The translations under genes were made by a program, and so were the position numbers. A DNA stretch of 64,000 nucleotides from assembly GCA_029784595.1 (NCBI GenBank), contig JAJETZ010000002.1:141491-205490 (forward strand). Direction: 5' to 3'. Below the pieces are notes generated by a model, which saw nothing but the letters and a program-made list of their open reading frames with translations, was not told the origin of the DNA and did no database searches. This DNA comes from Wolbachia endosymbiont of Meromenopon meropis. GTDB taxonomy: Bacteria > Pseudomonadota > Alphaproteobacteria > Rickettsiales > Anaplasmataceae. Shown piece after piece: positions 10,144 to 20,381 of this stretch (position 1 is its first letter; the number at the start of each line of letters is the position of its first letter).

Positions 10144-11322
10144 CTATGTAATGAAATTAATATCAGATAAATATTGCGTCAATATCTCAATACCTTCATC
10201 AATTTCCTTTTCATTAATGATAAGCGGAGGTAAAATTCTTACAACATTATCTGATGTTACTCCAACAGTAAGTAAGCCACTATAACTAAGATCATTTGCA
10301 AACCTTTCACTATTCATTTTTACTTTTATTCCAAGCATTAATCCTTTCCCTCTTACCTTTTCTATCATTGGAAATTTACTTGCCAAATCTTCTAATCTAT
10401 TCTTTAAATATTCACCTCTAATTTTAACTTTTTCCAAAAAACCTAAACTAAGCAACTCATCAACTACAGCATTACTCACCGAAGTTGCAAGTGGATTACC
10501 ACCAAAAGTGGACCCGTGTATACCAACTTTCATATACTTAGCAGCCTTTTCAGTTGCAAGACAAGCACCTATTGGAAATCCCCCACCTATTCCTTTTGCA
10601 AGAGCGCATATATCAGGTTCTACTTTCACATATTCATATGCAAATAATTTTCCTGTTCTACCAGCACCGCATTGTATACAATCAAAAAATAGCAATATAT
10701 CATTTTCATTGCATAGCTCCCTTAGTTTTTTCATAAAAATTTCATCCATTACCTTAATCCCACCTTGTCCTTGTATTGGTTCTATTAATATGACTCCTAT
10801 ATTATTAATGATTGCTTCTTTCACTTTATCAATATTAGGTTCAATATTATCACACCAATCAATATAAGGATTCAATAATTCAGAAAATTTCTGTCTATCA
10901 TTTGTAGCGCAAGTCAAAAACGTTCTTCCATGAAATGCACCATGAAATGTTAAAATCCTGTGACGACTTTTGCTACCTTTTCCATTTTGATATGCTCTAG
11001 CAATTTTAAGCCCACACTCTACCGCTTCTGATCCGGAATTTGTAAAAAACACAGTATCAGCAAAGCTATTGTGCTTCAATTTTTCTGCAAAGTTGTTAGC
11101 ATTACTTATATTGTAAGCATTTGATACATGCCACAATTTTTCTCCCTGTAATTTAAGAGCACGAATTAATTTAGGATTCGAATGACCCAAGCTATTAACA
11201 GCTATTCCAGAATGAAAATCTACGTAGCGCTTACCATTAACATCATAGAGATAAACTCCCTTACCATAAGAAAAATTTATATTAATAGGAGAATAAACTG
11301 GCAAGATAGAAGAAATTGTCAC
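10144..11322 (-). CDS. argD: Acetylornithine / succinyldiaminopimelate aminotransferase (class III PLP)
   Basis: PLP-dependent transaminase of the ArgD/DapC type, moving an amino group between glutamate and N-acetylornithine or N-succinyl-diaminopimelate pathway intermediates. 392 aa, normal length. Visible motifs: FTNSGSEAVE, the PLP phosphate-binding turn at about 94-102; FHGAFHGRT at about 126-134; Asp214 contacting the PLP ring; ALAKGIGGGFPIG with the Schiff-base Lys243; and GSTFGGNPLA. The usual DE(V/A)Q around Asp214 is DCIQ here. The start is GTG, with no clear ribosome site. It is divergent from the histidine kinase. With asd present in this window, service in diaminopimelate synthesis is as plausible as arginine synthesis. 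Confidence 0.93.
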   Translation of the reverse strand: MTISSILPVYSPININFSYGKGVYLYDVNGKRYVDFHSGIAVNSLGHSNPKLIRALKLQGEKLWHVSNAYNISNANNFAEKLKHNSFADTVFFTNSGSEAVECGLKIARAYQNGKGSKSRHRILTFHGAFHGRTFLTCATNDRQKFSELLNPYIDWCDNIEPNIDKVKEAIINNIGVILIEPIQGQGGIKVMDEIFMKKLRELCNENDILLFFDCIQCGAGRTGKLFAYEYVKVEPDICALAKGIGGGFPIGACLATEKAAKYMKVGIHGSTFGGNPLATSVSNAVVDELLSLGFLEKVKIRGEYLKNRLEDLASKFPMIEKVRGKGLMLGIKVKMNSERFANDLSYSGLLTVGVTSDNVVRILPPLIINEKEIDEGIEILTQYLSDINFIT

Positions 11323-11386
11323 GAAAATATGATACGCTAAATTCTAGTTAATAACATAAAAATCGTTATTCCGCAATGAGAGAAAT

Positions 11387-12814
11387 ATGTATAAATTAGA
11401 TAGATTAATACTTTCTGTACTAAAGAAAAATAAATACAAAAAAATTACCATATTATTGGCATCAATTTTCATGATTTTATCTATTGTTGTATATTGTAAT
11501 TACTCACTAAAAAACAATCTTCTCTCTTCTTATCGTAATTCAAGTATAAGTATAAAGAATGTATTAAAAAATACTATACTAAAAAAGTATTACTATTTTT
11601 TAATAGAAAAGTATTACATTAAGTACAGTAGTTTTGACTATATAAACCAATTAATAAAATTACGTGCTGAATTATTACAATCAATCATTGATGTAAAAAA
11701 TTTGAGCTTAATACTATATGATCAAAATAGTAAGATAATATTCAGTCACTTTAGCACTCAAGATCATAACTACGAACATTTACTTACAGAATCTAAAATT
11801 GATAAACTGTTAAACAACAATGAAATATTTTTCACTACAGAAAACAAACTAGTTTCTATTTTCCCTATATTTCATGAAAATAATACTAAACCATCATTTT
11901 TTTTAAAGATCATTCAAAACTACAATAGCTCATATATTGTAATACACGGCTTATTTTTAGTATTTTTGAGCTTATTATTAGTATTTTCGATACTAACAAT
12001 GGTTTACTTGCGTTTTTCCAATATTCAAATGCTAGCTAAACAACATTCAACTAATATTGAATTGCAACAGATGCAGGAAGTATTAGAGCAAGAAAACGCA
12101 AATAAATTAAAATTTTTTGCAAGTGTTACACACGAGTTACGCACACCACTTAACGCTATTATTGGATTCGCAAAATTAATTAAAAATGAAACTTTAGGTT
12201 CAACGAATCGTTCTCAATACAGAGAATATGCAAATGATATATATAATGCAGGAACGCATTTACTTGCATTAATTAATGATGTGCTCGATTTTTCAAAGGC
12301 TGAAGCAAGCAGTTTAACTGTAGAAAAAGTGAAGTTTAATCTAAATAAAATAATAGATCTATGTTTAAATATGCTATCGCCTAAATTAAAAGAAACTGGA
12401 ATTAGTTTAAAAAAAGAAATACCTAACAAACAATTATTAGTTATTGCAGATCCCAAAAGGATGAAACAAGTTATAATAAACTTATTATCAAATTCAATTA
12501 AATTTACCCCAAAAGATGGCTTAATAAGAATGGTAATTAAAGAAAATATAGAAGAAAATTTATTAACCATTGAATTTCATGATAACGGAATAGGAATAAT
12601 GCAACAAGACATATATAAAGTCATGTCTGTCTTTGGCCAAGCAGAATCAGGATATAGAAATGAAGGCACAGGCATCGGATTACCACTCAGTAAAAAATTA
12701 GTAGAACTAATGGGTGGAACTTTTGATATCAAAAGCGAAGCAAAACTAGGCACTACGATAACATTAAATTTTTTTTATGAGGAACAAACGTGTGATGACT
12801 TAATTGATTTTTAA
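11387..12814 (+). CDS. Membrane-bound sensor histidine kinase (PleC-like)
   Basis: 475 aa. One membrane helix at about 19-38, an extracytoplasmic sensor region of about 140 residues, a second helix at about 183-209, then a coiled linker and a HisKA/HATPase kinase core. The phosphoacceptor is His248 in THELRTPLNAIIGF. N box: IINLLSNSIKFTP. G boxes: DNGIGI and GTGIGLPLSKKL. There is no fused receiver domain, so it needs a separate response regulator. Rickettsiales keep few such kinases (PleC, CckA, NtrY types); the double-helix sensor and the H-box fit PleC best, but the symbol is left blank. ATG at 11387 follows GAGAG. The next gene, bcp, begins 56 nt later on the same strand. Confidence 0.93.
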   Translation: MYKLDRLILSVLKKNKYKKITILLASIFMILSIVVYCNYSLKNNLLSSYRNSSISIKNVLKNTILKKYYYFLIEKYYIKYSSFDYINQLIKLRAELLQSIIDVKNLSLILYDQNSKIIFSHFSTQDHNYEHLLTESKIDKLLNNNEIFFTTENKLVSIFPIFHENNTKPSFFLKIIQNYNSSYIVIHGLFLVFLSLLLVFSILTMVYLRFSNIQMLAKQHSTNIELQQMQEVLEQENANKLKFFASVTHELRTPLNAIIGFAKLIKNETLGSTNRSQYREYANDIYNAGTHLLALINDVLDFSKAEASSLTVEKVKFNLNKIIDLCLNMLSPKLKETGISLKKEIPNKQLLVIADPKRMKQVIINLLSNSIKFTPKDGLIRMVIKENIEENLLTIEFHDNGIGIMQQDIYKVMSVFGQAESGYRNEGTGIGLPLSKKLVELMGGTFDIKSEAKLGTTITLNFFYEEQTCDDLIDF

Positions 12815-12870
12815 CTGGAATATTTAAAAATATGATTTATTACATGCTTATCATCAATGAGGAGTAACAT

Positions 12871-13344
12871 ATGGAATTAGTAGAAGGAGGAGTTGCGCTT
12901 GATTTTAGATTATTAACAGATTCTTGTGAAGATTTATCACTAAGTGATTTTTTTAACAAAAAAAATGTGGTTCTTTACTTTTACCCTAAAAATAATACTC
13001 CAGCTTGTACTATGGAGGCAAGAGACTTTAAGGATAAGATAAATGATTTTTATGCTCTTGACACAGTGATAATTGGCGTATCAAAAGATAGTCTTGAGTG
13101 TCATGCTAACTTTAAAGTTAAATATTCTTTACCATTTTATCTAGTCTCCGATAAAAATACTAAAATATCAGAAAAATATGGTGTTTGGATTGAGAAGAGC
13201 ATGTTTGGTAAAAAGTACATGGGAATAGAGCGCACTACCTTCTTAATAAAAAAGAATGGTAAAATAGTAAAAATCTGGAAAAATGTGAAGGTTAGTGGAC
13301 ATGTTGATAATGTTTTAGAAGAGGTAAAAAAAATATTAAATTAA
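12871..13344 (+). CDS. bcp: Thioredoxin-dependent thiol peroxidase (Bcp/PrxQ)
   Basis: Peroxiredoxin that reduces H2O2 and organic peroxides in the cytoplasm. 157 aa, family-typical. Peroxidatic Cys46 sits in YPKNNTPACTMEARDF. The common resolving Cys five residues later is Arg here, as in some family members, so it may act as a 1-Cys enzyme or use the Cys in SLECHANF. The strong site GAGGAG lies 6 nt before the ATG. It is co-directional with the histidine kinase upstream and may be co-transcribed. Confidence 0.93.
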   Translation: MELVEGGVALDFRLLTDSCEDLSLSDFFNKKNVVLYFYPKNNTPACTMEARDFKDKINDFYALDTVIIGVSKDSLECHANFKVKYSLPFYLVSDKNTKISEKYGVWIEKSMFGKKYMGIERTTFLIKKNGKIVKIWKNVKVSGHVDNVLEEVKKILN

Positions 13345-13434
13345 GAATCAAATTATAACGTTTACTCGTTGTTAAATACAATTTATAACTTATAATCATG
13401 TGTTTTTATAACAATTGGTAGTAATAAATTGAAT

Positions 13435-13476
13435 TCAAATATTAATTTAATCATCTCAAATATTAATTTGATCATC
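13435..13476. repeat. 21-bp tandem duplication
   Basis: TCAAATATTAATTTAATCATC at 13435-13455 is followed immediately by the same 21 bases with one change (A to G) at 13456-13476. It lies about 90 bp downstream of bcp in noncoding sequence and is probably a recent slippage duplication. Confidence 0.8.
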
Positions 13477-15836
13477 GTTATTGATAAAAGTAGCATAAAT
13501 AAAACTAATTATAGTTGAAGCTATTTGTTGCTTACTAGAATCGAATGAAAAGCAAAAGCTAGTGAAATACAAAACAAAATTTAACAATAAAAACTATATT
13601 ATAATAGTGTACTACAGAGCTTCTTCAATGAAGAAGATTTTAATCTATTAGATCTTGCAAGAAGTCTAATTACAGAGAATCTGTATAAATTGATAAAAAT
13701 ACAATCAAGTCATTGATTTTTATAAAAATATTCATATGTATTATACTGATTACGAAAAATAGAATTATTTTTCCTTGGTTTTTCAAATGATAAGCGAAAA
13801 GTTCTAGACAAAATCATTTTGGGATTTGTAAAAAATACAAAAAGCTAGATCTAAGTTAAATAAATTACTCAGAAAAATTATATTAGATGAGGATTGACTT
13901 TCTAGTCTTAAAAAGATTACAACTGTTAACGCAATTAATATTAAATATATTCATATTTAAATTTAATAATATTAAAAAGATATAATTAATAAATTCCATC
14001 AAATTTCCAATTTGACATTAAACTATCATTGATCAAATAAATTTAATTATAGTTGTAGAGTATTTTTAGAATCATTTAAAAAATGAAAATCAAAGATTCA
14101 TTAACTAAATAGAATCACTTTAATAATATAATTATTAATGAAAGATTTTAAATTTTTTTATATCAAAAAAAAAAGAAACATGCCAATAAATTTATATTAT
14201 TTGGAAAATAAAAAATTTTACTGTTTTTGCATTTTATTTAGCGTAAAAGTAAGTTTTAAAATCGCTATGATGTATAAAAGATCCCTTTTTTGTTTATTAC
14301 AGATATAACGTCGCATCTAGATAAAAATTACAAAAATATTGATAGAAGAAATGTGAACAACTTAATGCTAAATTTTAATAACTCTCATAACTCAAAATAA
14401 TTTCAATGGTTATCCTTTTTTTTGTTCTTATAAATTTATTAAATCGCATACTAGTAAAAATACACCAGCCTAGTTTAGGCTAACTTATTAAAATCTCTTA
14501 TATAATTTTTCTCTGAAATTTAATTAGATAAAGTATTTCTATACTTTAATACTCTTTATTCAACTTTACATATTAAAAATATATATTCCTAATATTTTCT
14601 ATATGTAAATGTAAAAATAAAATAATTTTACTAATTTGAATATTATTAAAAATTAAGATCTTAAAATAATAGATTGATAAAGTAAAATATAAAATTTCTA
14701 CAAAACGATTTATCAAAAAAAACATAAGCTACTGAAATTGTCAGTTTTCTATACTAATTTTAGAAATACAAAAATTGTATTAATTTGTATTTATCATAAA
14801 ATAAAAATATATAATACTTTTAGCAAGTAATCGTTGCCAGTAAACTTTTTTTAATTCTTAAATTAATGATTACATGATTTGTCAAGTTTCTATTTTTAAA
14901 TGAAACTTAATTTCTAGTCCACAATTCAAGCTATTATAAAATAATGCCTCTTCTAAAGAAATTGGACCACAAATAGCAGTAAATAATAAAGAATAAGTTT
15001 CAAATCTGGAGTATTACCTAATTAATTAGAAGTTCAAAAAACAATCTTAAATATTTTTGACATTTTTAGAAAACGTATTTTCCTTAAAAAGTCTCGATAT
15101 TTAGTGGAAATATTCTGCTAAATAGCCTTTGGATTAATATTTATCCTGTGTAATAGTTAAACAAAATTGATAGAAAAAAGAATCACCAAAAAATAGTATT
15201 AGAAAGTTATAAATATAACAAAAGTGCTAAAACAAATTTCTCTATAATCTAGAATAACAAGGATACAAATTTAAAATAAGTAATAAAAATTTCTATTATT
15301 AGAACTTAATAATGGTAGAAAAAATGATTAAAACAATTCTAAAAAAAAATCTTGATATCTGCTCTGTTATCAAACTTGCAATAGATAACAAAATTCTCTC
15401 TAATTTTTAAAAAAATAAGCACTTATTCTCACATATGCGATGAAAGTAATCGATGTTAATGATGTAAAGATCGAAAAAAAAGGCAGAAACACCTACTGTG
15501 CAGTAGAAGACAATATAATATTCACAAATATTGCATTTAAAATGCATGTCATATTCTCTCTATCAGTACATAAATATTATTATGAATTTACAAAAATGTG
15601 CACTACAAAACACTGTCTACGTTTAATGCACAAGTCTTATAGAAGTTTAGAAGCTTAAAGAAAACGTAATGATATTAAATAATCTTAAAGGCAACAATAT
15701 GCAACAAAAATACAATTACAGAAAAAGTAAAACGTCATTTATATCTATATATATAAAAATATAAAATTTTGAATTGCAAGAATATATTTTGTATTAAAGT
15801 ACAATATTTATTATTAACAATAAATTATTCATTATG

Positions 15837-15850
15837 CGTATCATGATACG
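15837..15850. promoter_or_regulatory. Perfect 14-bp palindrome in a desert
   Basis: CGTATCATGATACG reads identically on both strands. It is richer in GC than its surroundings. Operator-like in form, but there is no gene close by to regulate. Confidence 0.3.
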
Positions 15851-16242
15851 AGTTAAAGAAGGATATAATCTTTTTCAAAGATTTTTGATTGTTTAAAGCT
15901 TGTTAGATTTGATCATGTAAGGCTATTAATTAATTTTCTAATACGATTAGTGATTAAAATTTTATTGCAAAATCAAATATACCTCATATATCTACAAATC
16001 TCCAGATATTTTAGATAAAAATCACGTAAACACGAACTATATAAACAAAACTATTAATTAGTTCTTTGAGAATTATTTGATAAAGATCATCTTTTTTATT
16101 AAAAAAAAAGAATCTTGCTAAACTATAGATTTAAATAAACATAAAATATTGTTTTAAATTAACAAATAGTGAAAAGTTAAAAGGCTTTAACACTTATAAT
16201 CAATGCATATGATAATACTAATCAAAATAATGCATTTAAACA

Positions 16243-16267
16243 CCTTAATTGTCATTAACAATTAAGG
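16243..16267. terminator. Strong hairpin, 10-bp perfect stem with 5-nt loop
   Basis: CCTTAATTGT (16243-16252), loop CATTA, ACAATTAAGG (16258-16267). It is followed on the plus strand by AGATTTTATTTC, only partly a T-run. It is the longest perfect stem I noticed in this desert. It could end a small noncoding transcript; no gene precedes it. Confidence 0.35.
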
Positions 16268-16869
16268 AGATTTTATTTCTATATTTCAGTTAAAATTGAT
16301 AAAAATATAATAAATCAGATGTATATAGATAACGAATCATCTAAAATTAAAAATTTAATGGAATTTTCATTAGTTATACAGTTCCAGCGAATCTAATTAT
16401 TATTTATATAGCCAAAGATTTTTTAATAAATTTGTACCTCCCTCCAATCAAAGAAATTAGTATTATTAATACATAGAAAGCAATTACTATTGTCAATTTT
16501 TCATCTAAAATCTTTACAAATTTAAAGATAATTATCAATAAAAATTGATCAATAACTTTGATTAATAATTTTGATTAATGCAAAATACATGAAAAATTAT
16601 TTATAAAAAATGTATTTATAATAAGTAACTTATTTAAGCTCATTTGAGCCTATATTATACAGGTAGGGATAAAAAGATCTAATCTTTATTATGGATAAAA
16701 ATTATTATGTTTAATGCAAAAAACCGAATTATTAAATAAGAATTTCATTCTTAACATTCTTTGTTATTTTTTAAATCTATATATAGACTCAAAACTAAAT
16801 AACAGAGCTTTTTCTACCATATGGACATATTAAATTAAACATTAATTAAAAAGGAAGAGGAGGTTGTTA

Positions 16870-16887
16870 TGGTGGAGGGAAAGTAGT
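16870..16887 (+). other. Minimal ORF with consensus Shine-Dalgarno upstream of mrdA
   Basis: AGGAGG at about 16859-16864 lies 5 nt before an ATG (16870) that starts a five-residue frame, MVEGK, then TAG. The surrounding GGAAGAGGAGG...GGTGGAGGGAAAG is a purine- and G-rich island in about 80 % AT sequence. A consensus ribosome site is rare here. It lies about 190 bp upstream of mrdA, so a leader peptide or a decayed gene start are possibilities. Confidence 0.3.
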
Positions 16888-17080
16888 ATAAAATTTACTT
16901 AGAGAGCTCTCTAGCATCTAATTAAATAATTATACTTTTTAATTACTTTGTTGCAGTTATATTTATTTGTATTTACTTATTAAGGTAATTAAGAAAGCAT
17001 TTATTCATAATTCATATGTCAAGGTTTTCAACCTACATACATTGACATAATAAGCAACAGAGAGCTAAATTGAAAAATTT

Positions 17081-18634
17081 ATGTGGACAAAAAACAAAAT
17101 CTTTAATCGTAGAGCGTTCATATTAGGTGGTGTTCAGTTTATCATTTCTATGATTTTTAGTTATAAACTGTATAATTTACAAATACAAAATAAAAAAAAA
17201 TACGAAATACTTTCTAATAAAAATAGAATATTTATTACCAATATTATACCTAAACGTGGTAAAATTTTAGATAGAAATGGTGTCGAGCTTGCGGTAAATA
17301 AAATTGTATTTAATGAACAGGAAATTTCTGATAAAAAAATCAATTTACAGACGTTATCAAAAATTAAATCTGATTTGATAAAACCTTCAAAAACAAAAAT
17401 AACCGCTCTTTACAAGCGTTATTATCCATATGGTTCGATCTGTTCTCATGTACTTGGATATACAAAAAAACAGTACAAAATAGGCGAAGTAGGAGTAAGT
17501 GGTATTGAGTATACATTCAATCATATATTGAAAGGTAAATCTGGAAAATCTAAGCATGAAATAAATTCTAAAAAACGTATCATAAGAGAATTATTGAATA
17601 TACCGCAGCAAGATGGCCAAGATGTACAACTAACAATTGACATTGATTTGCAGAAGAAAGTTGTAGAAGCATTTCAGAATCACAGAGGTTCTGTAGTAGT
17701 TATCAATGTAAACACTGGAGAAGTTTTAGCGCTATACAATTCTCCTTCTTATGATAATAATCTTTTTACGAGTAGATTGTCAGATGAAACCTGGAAAAGT
17801 TTAAATAGCTCTTCATTACCACTTGTAAATCGTGCGTTATCGTATCAAATTCCGCCTGGTTCAATATTTAAAATAATAGCTGCACTTGCAGGCTTAAAAG
17901 ATGGAATAATCACACCAGAAGAAAAATTCTCATGCAGAGGACATATGACAATAGGACAAAGAAAATTCCGTTGCCTAAAAAGTAAAGCCCATGGATATGT
18001 GTCCTTAAATGAAGCGATGGCCCTATCATGTAATACTTACTTTTACAATATAGGAAAAAAAATAAATATAGATTCTCTAGTAGAGATGGCAAAGAAATTT
18101 GGTATTGCAAGTGGATCGCTAATTGAAACCTTTAAGGAAGAAGCTCCTGGATTACTGCCTGATAAAAATTGGCGCGCGCGCAAGTTATATTCACAGTGGC
18201 ATTTAGGCGATACTGTTAATTTGGTTATAGGACAAGGATATTTACTTACAACGCCTCTGCAGCTTGCAGTTCTTGCATCAAGAATTGCAACAGGAAGGAA
18301 GATAATTCTTCATATTGAAATGAATAAAACTATACAGAGAAATTTTTCTGAAATTGACGTGAATCAAGAACATCTTGAGATAGTTCAAAAGGCTATGTTT
18401 AACGTGGCAAATTCTAAAATTGGAAATTTTAGAAAAGAATTTGAATTTATGCAAGTTGCCTGCAAAACTGGCACTCCAGAGATAAACTCCAAAGGTGAAA
18501 GTCACAAGTTATTTATCGCTTATGGACCTTATTACAATCCACGTTACGCAATCTCTGTATTTATAGAATATGGTAAGGCTCCACGTCAAGATGTTACTGT
18601 AGCAAGTGAAATATTGCGACATGTACTTACTTAG
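17081..18634 (+). CDS. mrdA: Penicillin-binding protein 2, peptidoglycan D,D-transpeptidase
   Basis: Inner-membrane transpeptidase that cross-links peptidoglycan during elongation, with RodA as usual partner. 517 aa, shorter than the usual roughly 600. One N-terminal membrane anchor at about 12-30, a PBP dimerisation region including IIPKRGKILDRNG, then the transpeptidase domain with all three motifs: PPGSIFK (Ser261, Lys264), SCN at 316-318 and KTG at 462-464. GVSGIEYTFNHILKG is typical of PBP2 and FtsI. The intact active site in such a reduced genome argues that some peptidoglycan is made. A short hairpin with a T-run follows the gene, then proS after 101 nt. Confidence 0.94.
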   Translation: MWTKNKIFNRRAFILGGVQFIISMIFSYKLYNLQIQNKKKYEILSNKNRIFITNIIPKRGKILDRNGVELAVNKIVFNEQEISDKKINLQTLSKIKSDLIKPSKTKITALYKRYYPYGSICSHVLGYTKKQYKIGEVGVSGIEYTFNHILKGKSGKSKHEINSKKRIIRELLNIPQQDGQDVQLTIDIDLQKKVVEAFQNHRGSVVVINVNTGEVLALYNSPSYDNNLFTSRLSDETWKSLNSSSLPLVNRALSYQIPPGSIFKIIAALAGLKDGIITPEEKFSCRGHMTIGQRKFRCLKSKAHGYVSLNEAMALSCNTYFYNIGKKINIDSLVEMAKKFGIASGSLIETFKEEAPGLLPDKNWRARKLYSQWHLGDTVNLVIGQGYLLTTPLQLAVLASRIATGRKIILHIEMNKTIQRNFSEIDVNQEHLEIVQKAMFNVANSKIGNFRKEFEFMQVACKTGTPEINSKGESHKLFIAYGPYYNPRYAISVFIEYGKAPRQDVTVASEILRHVLT

Positions 18635-18645
18635 GTATAAAAAGG

Positions 18646-18672
18646 GATAATGCCATTATTTTTTCTATTTTT
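18646..18672 (+). terminator. Weak hairpin plus T-run after mrdA
   Basis: ATAATGCCATTAT forms a short stem followed directly by TTTTTCTATTTTT, just after the mrdA stop codon. The stem is AT-only and short, so termination is probably inefficient; read-through into proS is possible. Confidence 0.35.
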
Positions 18673-18735
18673 AAAATAAATTTGCCTATAAATCTGATCG
18701 TAATTAAAATTACTCAGTAGAAATAAATTAATTAA

Positions 18736-20013
18736 ATGCGTCTATCTAAATACTATTTACCAACTTTGAAAGAAATTCCAGCTGATACTGAAATTGCTTC
18801 TCATCGATATATGTTACGTGCAGGTTTAATTAAACAGACGGCGTCTGGTATTTATTCTTGGTTATCACTTGGTCTGCGCGTACTTAGAAATATTGAAAAT
18901 ATCGTCAGAAATGAAATGAATAGATCTGGTGCAATCGAAGTATTAATGCCCTGTATGCAACCAGCCAATCTTTGGAGAGAATCAGGACGTTATCATGATT
19001 ATGACAAAGAGATGTTACGCATTAAGGATCGAAATGGAAGTGATATGCTTTTTGGTCCAACTCATGAAGAAGTAGCAACTGATTTAGTCAGAAACGCAGT
19101 AAAGCGCTATAAAGATTTACCACTTTGTTTGTATCAAATTCAATGGAAGTTTCGTGATGAAATAAGACCTCGTTACGGAGTTATGAGAAGCAGAGAATTT
19201 TTAATGAAAGATGCGTATAGCTTTGATATAGATTACAAAAGTGCATTGAACGCATATAACTTGATGTACAAAACATATATAAAGATCTTTAAATGTATAG
19301 GACTTACTCCAATTGGAGTAAAGGCAGATTCAGCGCTAATTGGAGGAGATTTAAGTCATGAATTTCATGTATTAACAAATACTGGTGAAAGTACTTTATA
19401 TTATGACAAAAAATTTTCTGATTTACTAAAAAATGAAGATATTGAAGCTCTAAAAAACATATACGCAGTCGTAGACAATATGTACAACTTCAAGACCTGT
19501 CCAATATCACAAGAAGAATTAAGAATTAGCAATGGTATTGAAATAGGACATATTTTTTATTTTGGCAATAAATATTCAAAGCCAATGAATGCAAAGATTA
19601 CTTCTCACGATGGAAAAAATGTTAATATTCATATGGGTTCATATGGTATTGGAATTTCAAGACTTGTCGGTGCAGTAATAGAAACTTTTCATGATGATAA
19701 AGGAATTATCTGGCCGGAAACAGTAGCTCCTTTTAAGATTGGCTTAATTAATTTACAAACAAAAACTAGTGAATGCATAGAAATTGCAGATAAAATATAT
19801 AAGACGTTAAAAAGCGATAAAGTGCTTTATGATGATACTGATGGAAGCGTAGGAGTAAAATTTGCTAAAATGGATCTAATAGGCTTACCATGGCAAATAA
19901 TTGTAGGAAAAAAAGCGATAAATGAAAATTTAATCGAAATAAAAAATAGAACAACTGGAAAAATTAAAAAAATGCAAATCGAAAAAGTAATAGATTATTT
20001 TATTGAAAAATGA
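18736..20013 (+). CDS. proS: Prolyl-tRNA synthetase, short alphaproteobacterial form
   Basis: Charges tRNA-Pro with proline. 425 aa. Class II catalytic core with [21 protein letters not shown] at the N-terminus, motif 2 [21 protein letters not shown], motif 3 near [18 protein letters not shown], and a C-terminal anticodon-binding domain from about residue 335. The roughly 180-residue editing insertion of the E. coli enzyme is missing, which is normal for alphaproteobacteria. The stop overlaps the acpS start by 4 nt, so the two are translationally coupled. Confidence 0.97.
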   Translation: MRLSKYYLPTLKEIPADTEIASHRYMLRAGLIKQTASGIYSWLSLGLRVLRNIENIVRNEMNRSGAIEVLMPCMQPANLWRESGRYHDYDKEMLRIKDRNGSDMLFGPTHEEVATDLVRNAVKRYKDLPLCLYQIQWKFRDEIRPRYGVMRSREFLMKDAYSFDIDYKSALNAYNLMYKTYIKIFKCIGLTPIGVKADSALIGGDLSHEFHVLTNTGESTLYYDKKFSDLLKNEDIEALKNIYAVVDNMYNFKTCPISQEELRISNGIEIGHIFYFGNKYSKPMNAKITSHDGKNVNIHMGSYGIGISRLVGAVIETFHDDKGIIWPETVAPFKIGLINLQTKTSECIEIADKIYKTLKSDKVLYDDTDGSVGVKFAKMDLIGLPWQIIVGKKAINENLIEIKNRTTGKIKKMQIEKVIDYFIEK

Positions 20014-20381
20014 TAAGTGGTATTGGCATTGACATAATATATGTACCAAGGATATTAAAATTACTCCATAAATACAATAAAAAATTTCTTAATAGAGTTT
20101 ACACCGAACGAGAAATAGAGATAAGTAGAAAATACAACAACCAAGAAATACGTGCAAAATATTTTGCTAAACGCTTTGCAGCAAAAGAGGCTTTTGTTAA
20201 AGCGCTTGGTAGCGGATTCAGCTTAAATCTTAAAATGAAAGATATAGAAATATACAGTGATACAAAAGGCAAACCTCATCTAGCAATTAACAAGAATTCC
20301 ATCTTTAAAAACCACACAATTCACCTATCTCTAAGCGATGACGGGGATTATGCCATTGCATTTGTTGTAATCTGTAACTAG
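20010..20381 (+). CDS. acpS: Holo-[acyl-carrier-protein] synthase
   Basis: Transfers 4'-phosphopantetheine from CoA to a serine of acyl carrier protein. 123 aa, typical. Magnesium/CoA-binding residues are in [12 protein letters not shown] (Asp8) and [12 protein letters not shown] (Glu60). The ATG overlaps the proS stop in ATGA, so the pair forms an operon with no gap. Confidence 0.96.
   Translation: MISGIGIDIIYVPRILKLLHKYNKKFLNRVYTEREIEISRKYNNQEIRAKYFAKRFAAKEAFVKALGSGFSLNLKMKDIEIYSDTKGKPHLAINKNSIFKNHTIHLSLSDDGDYAIAFVVICN

Larger units (their letters stand above)
13345..17080. other. Gene desert between bcp and mrdA, about 3.7 kb
   Basis: The longest empty stretch in the window. Stops crowd all frames and I recognise no remnant. 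A 72-codon frame at 15440-15658 has no ribosome site and no family resemblance. Several structured elements (tandem repeat, palindrome, long hairpin, minimal ORF with strong ribosome site) are listed separately. AGCCTA-GTT-TAGGCT at 14467-14481 is a further 6-bp hairpin. Confidence 0.6.

Noticed and set aside
15440..15658. 72-codon plus-strand frame in the bcp-mrdA desert
   Set aside because: ATG present but no ribosome site, composition like surrounding noncoding DNA, no recognisable domain.
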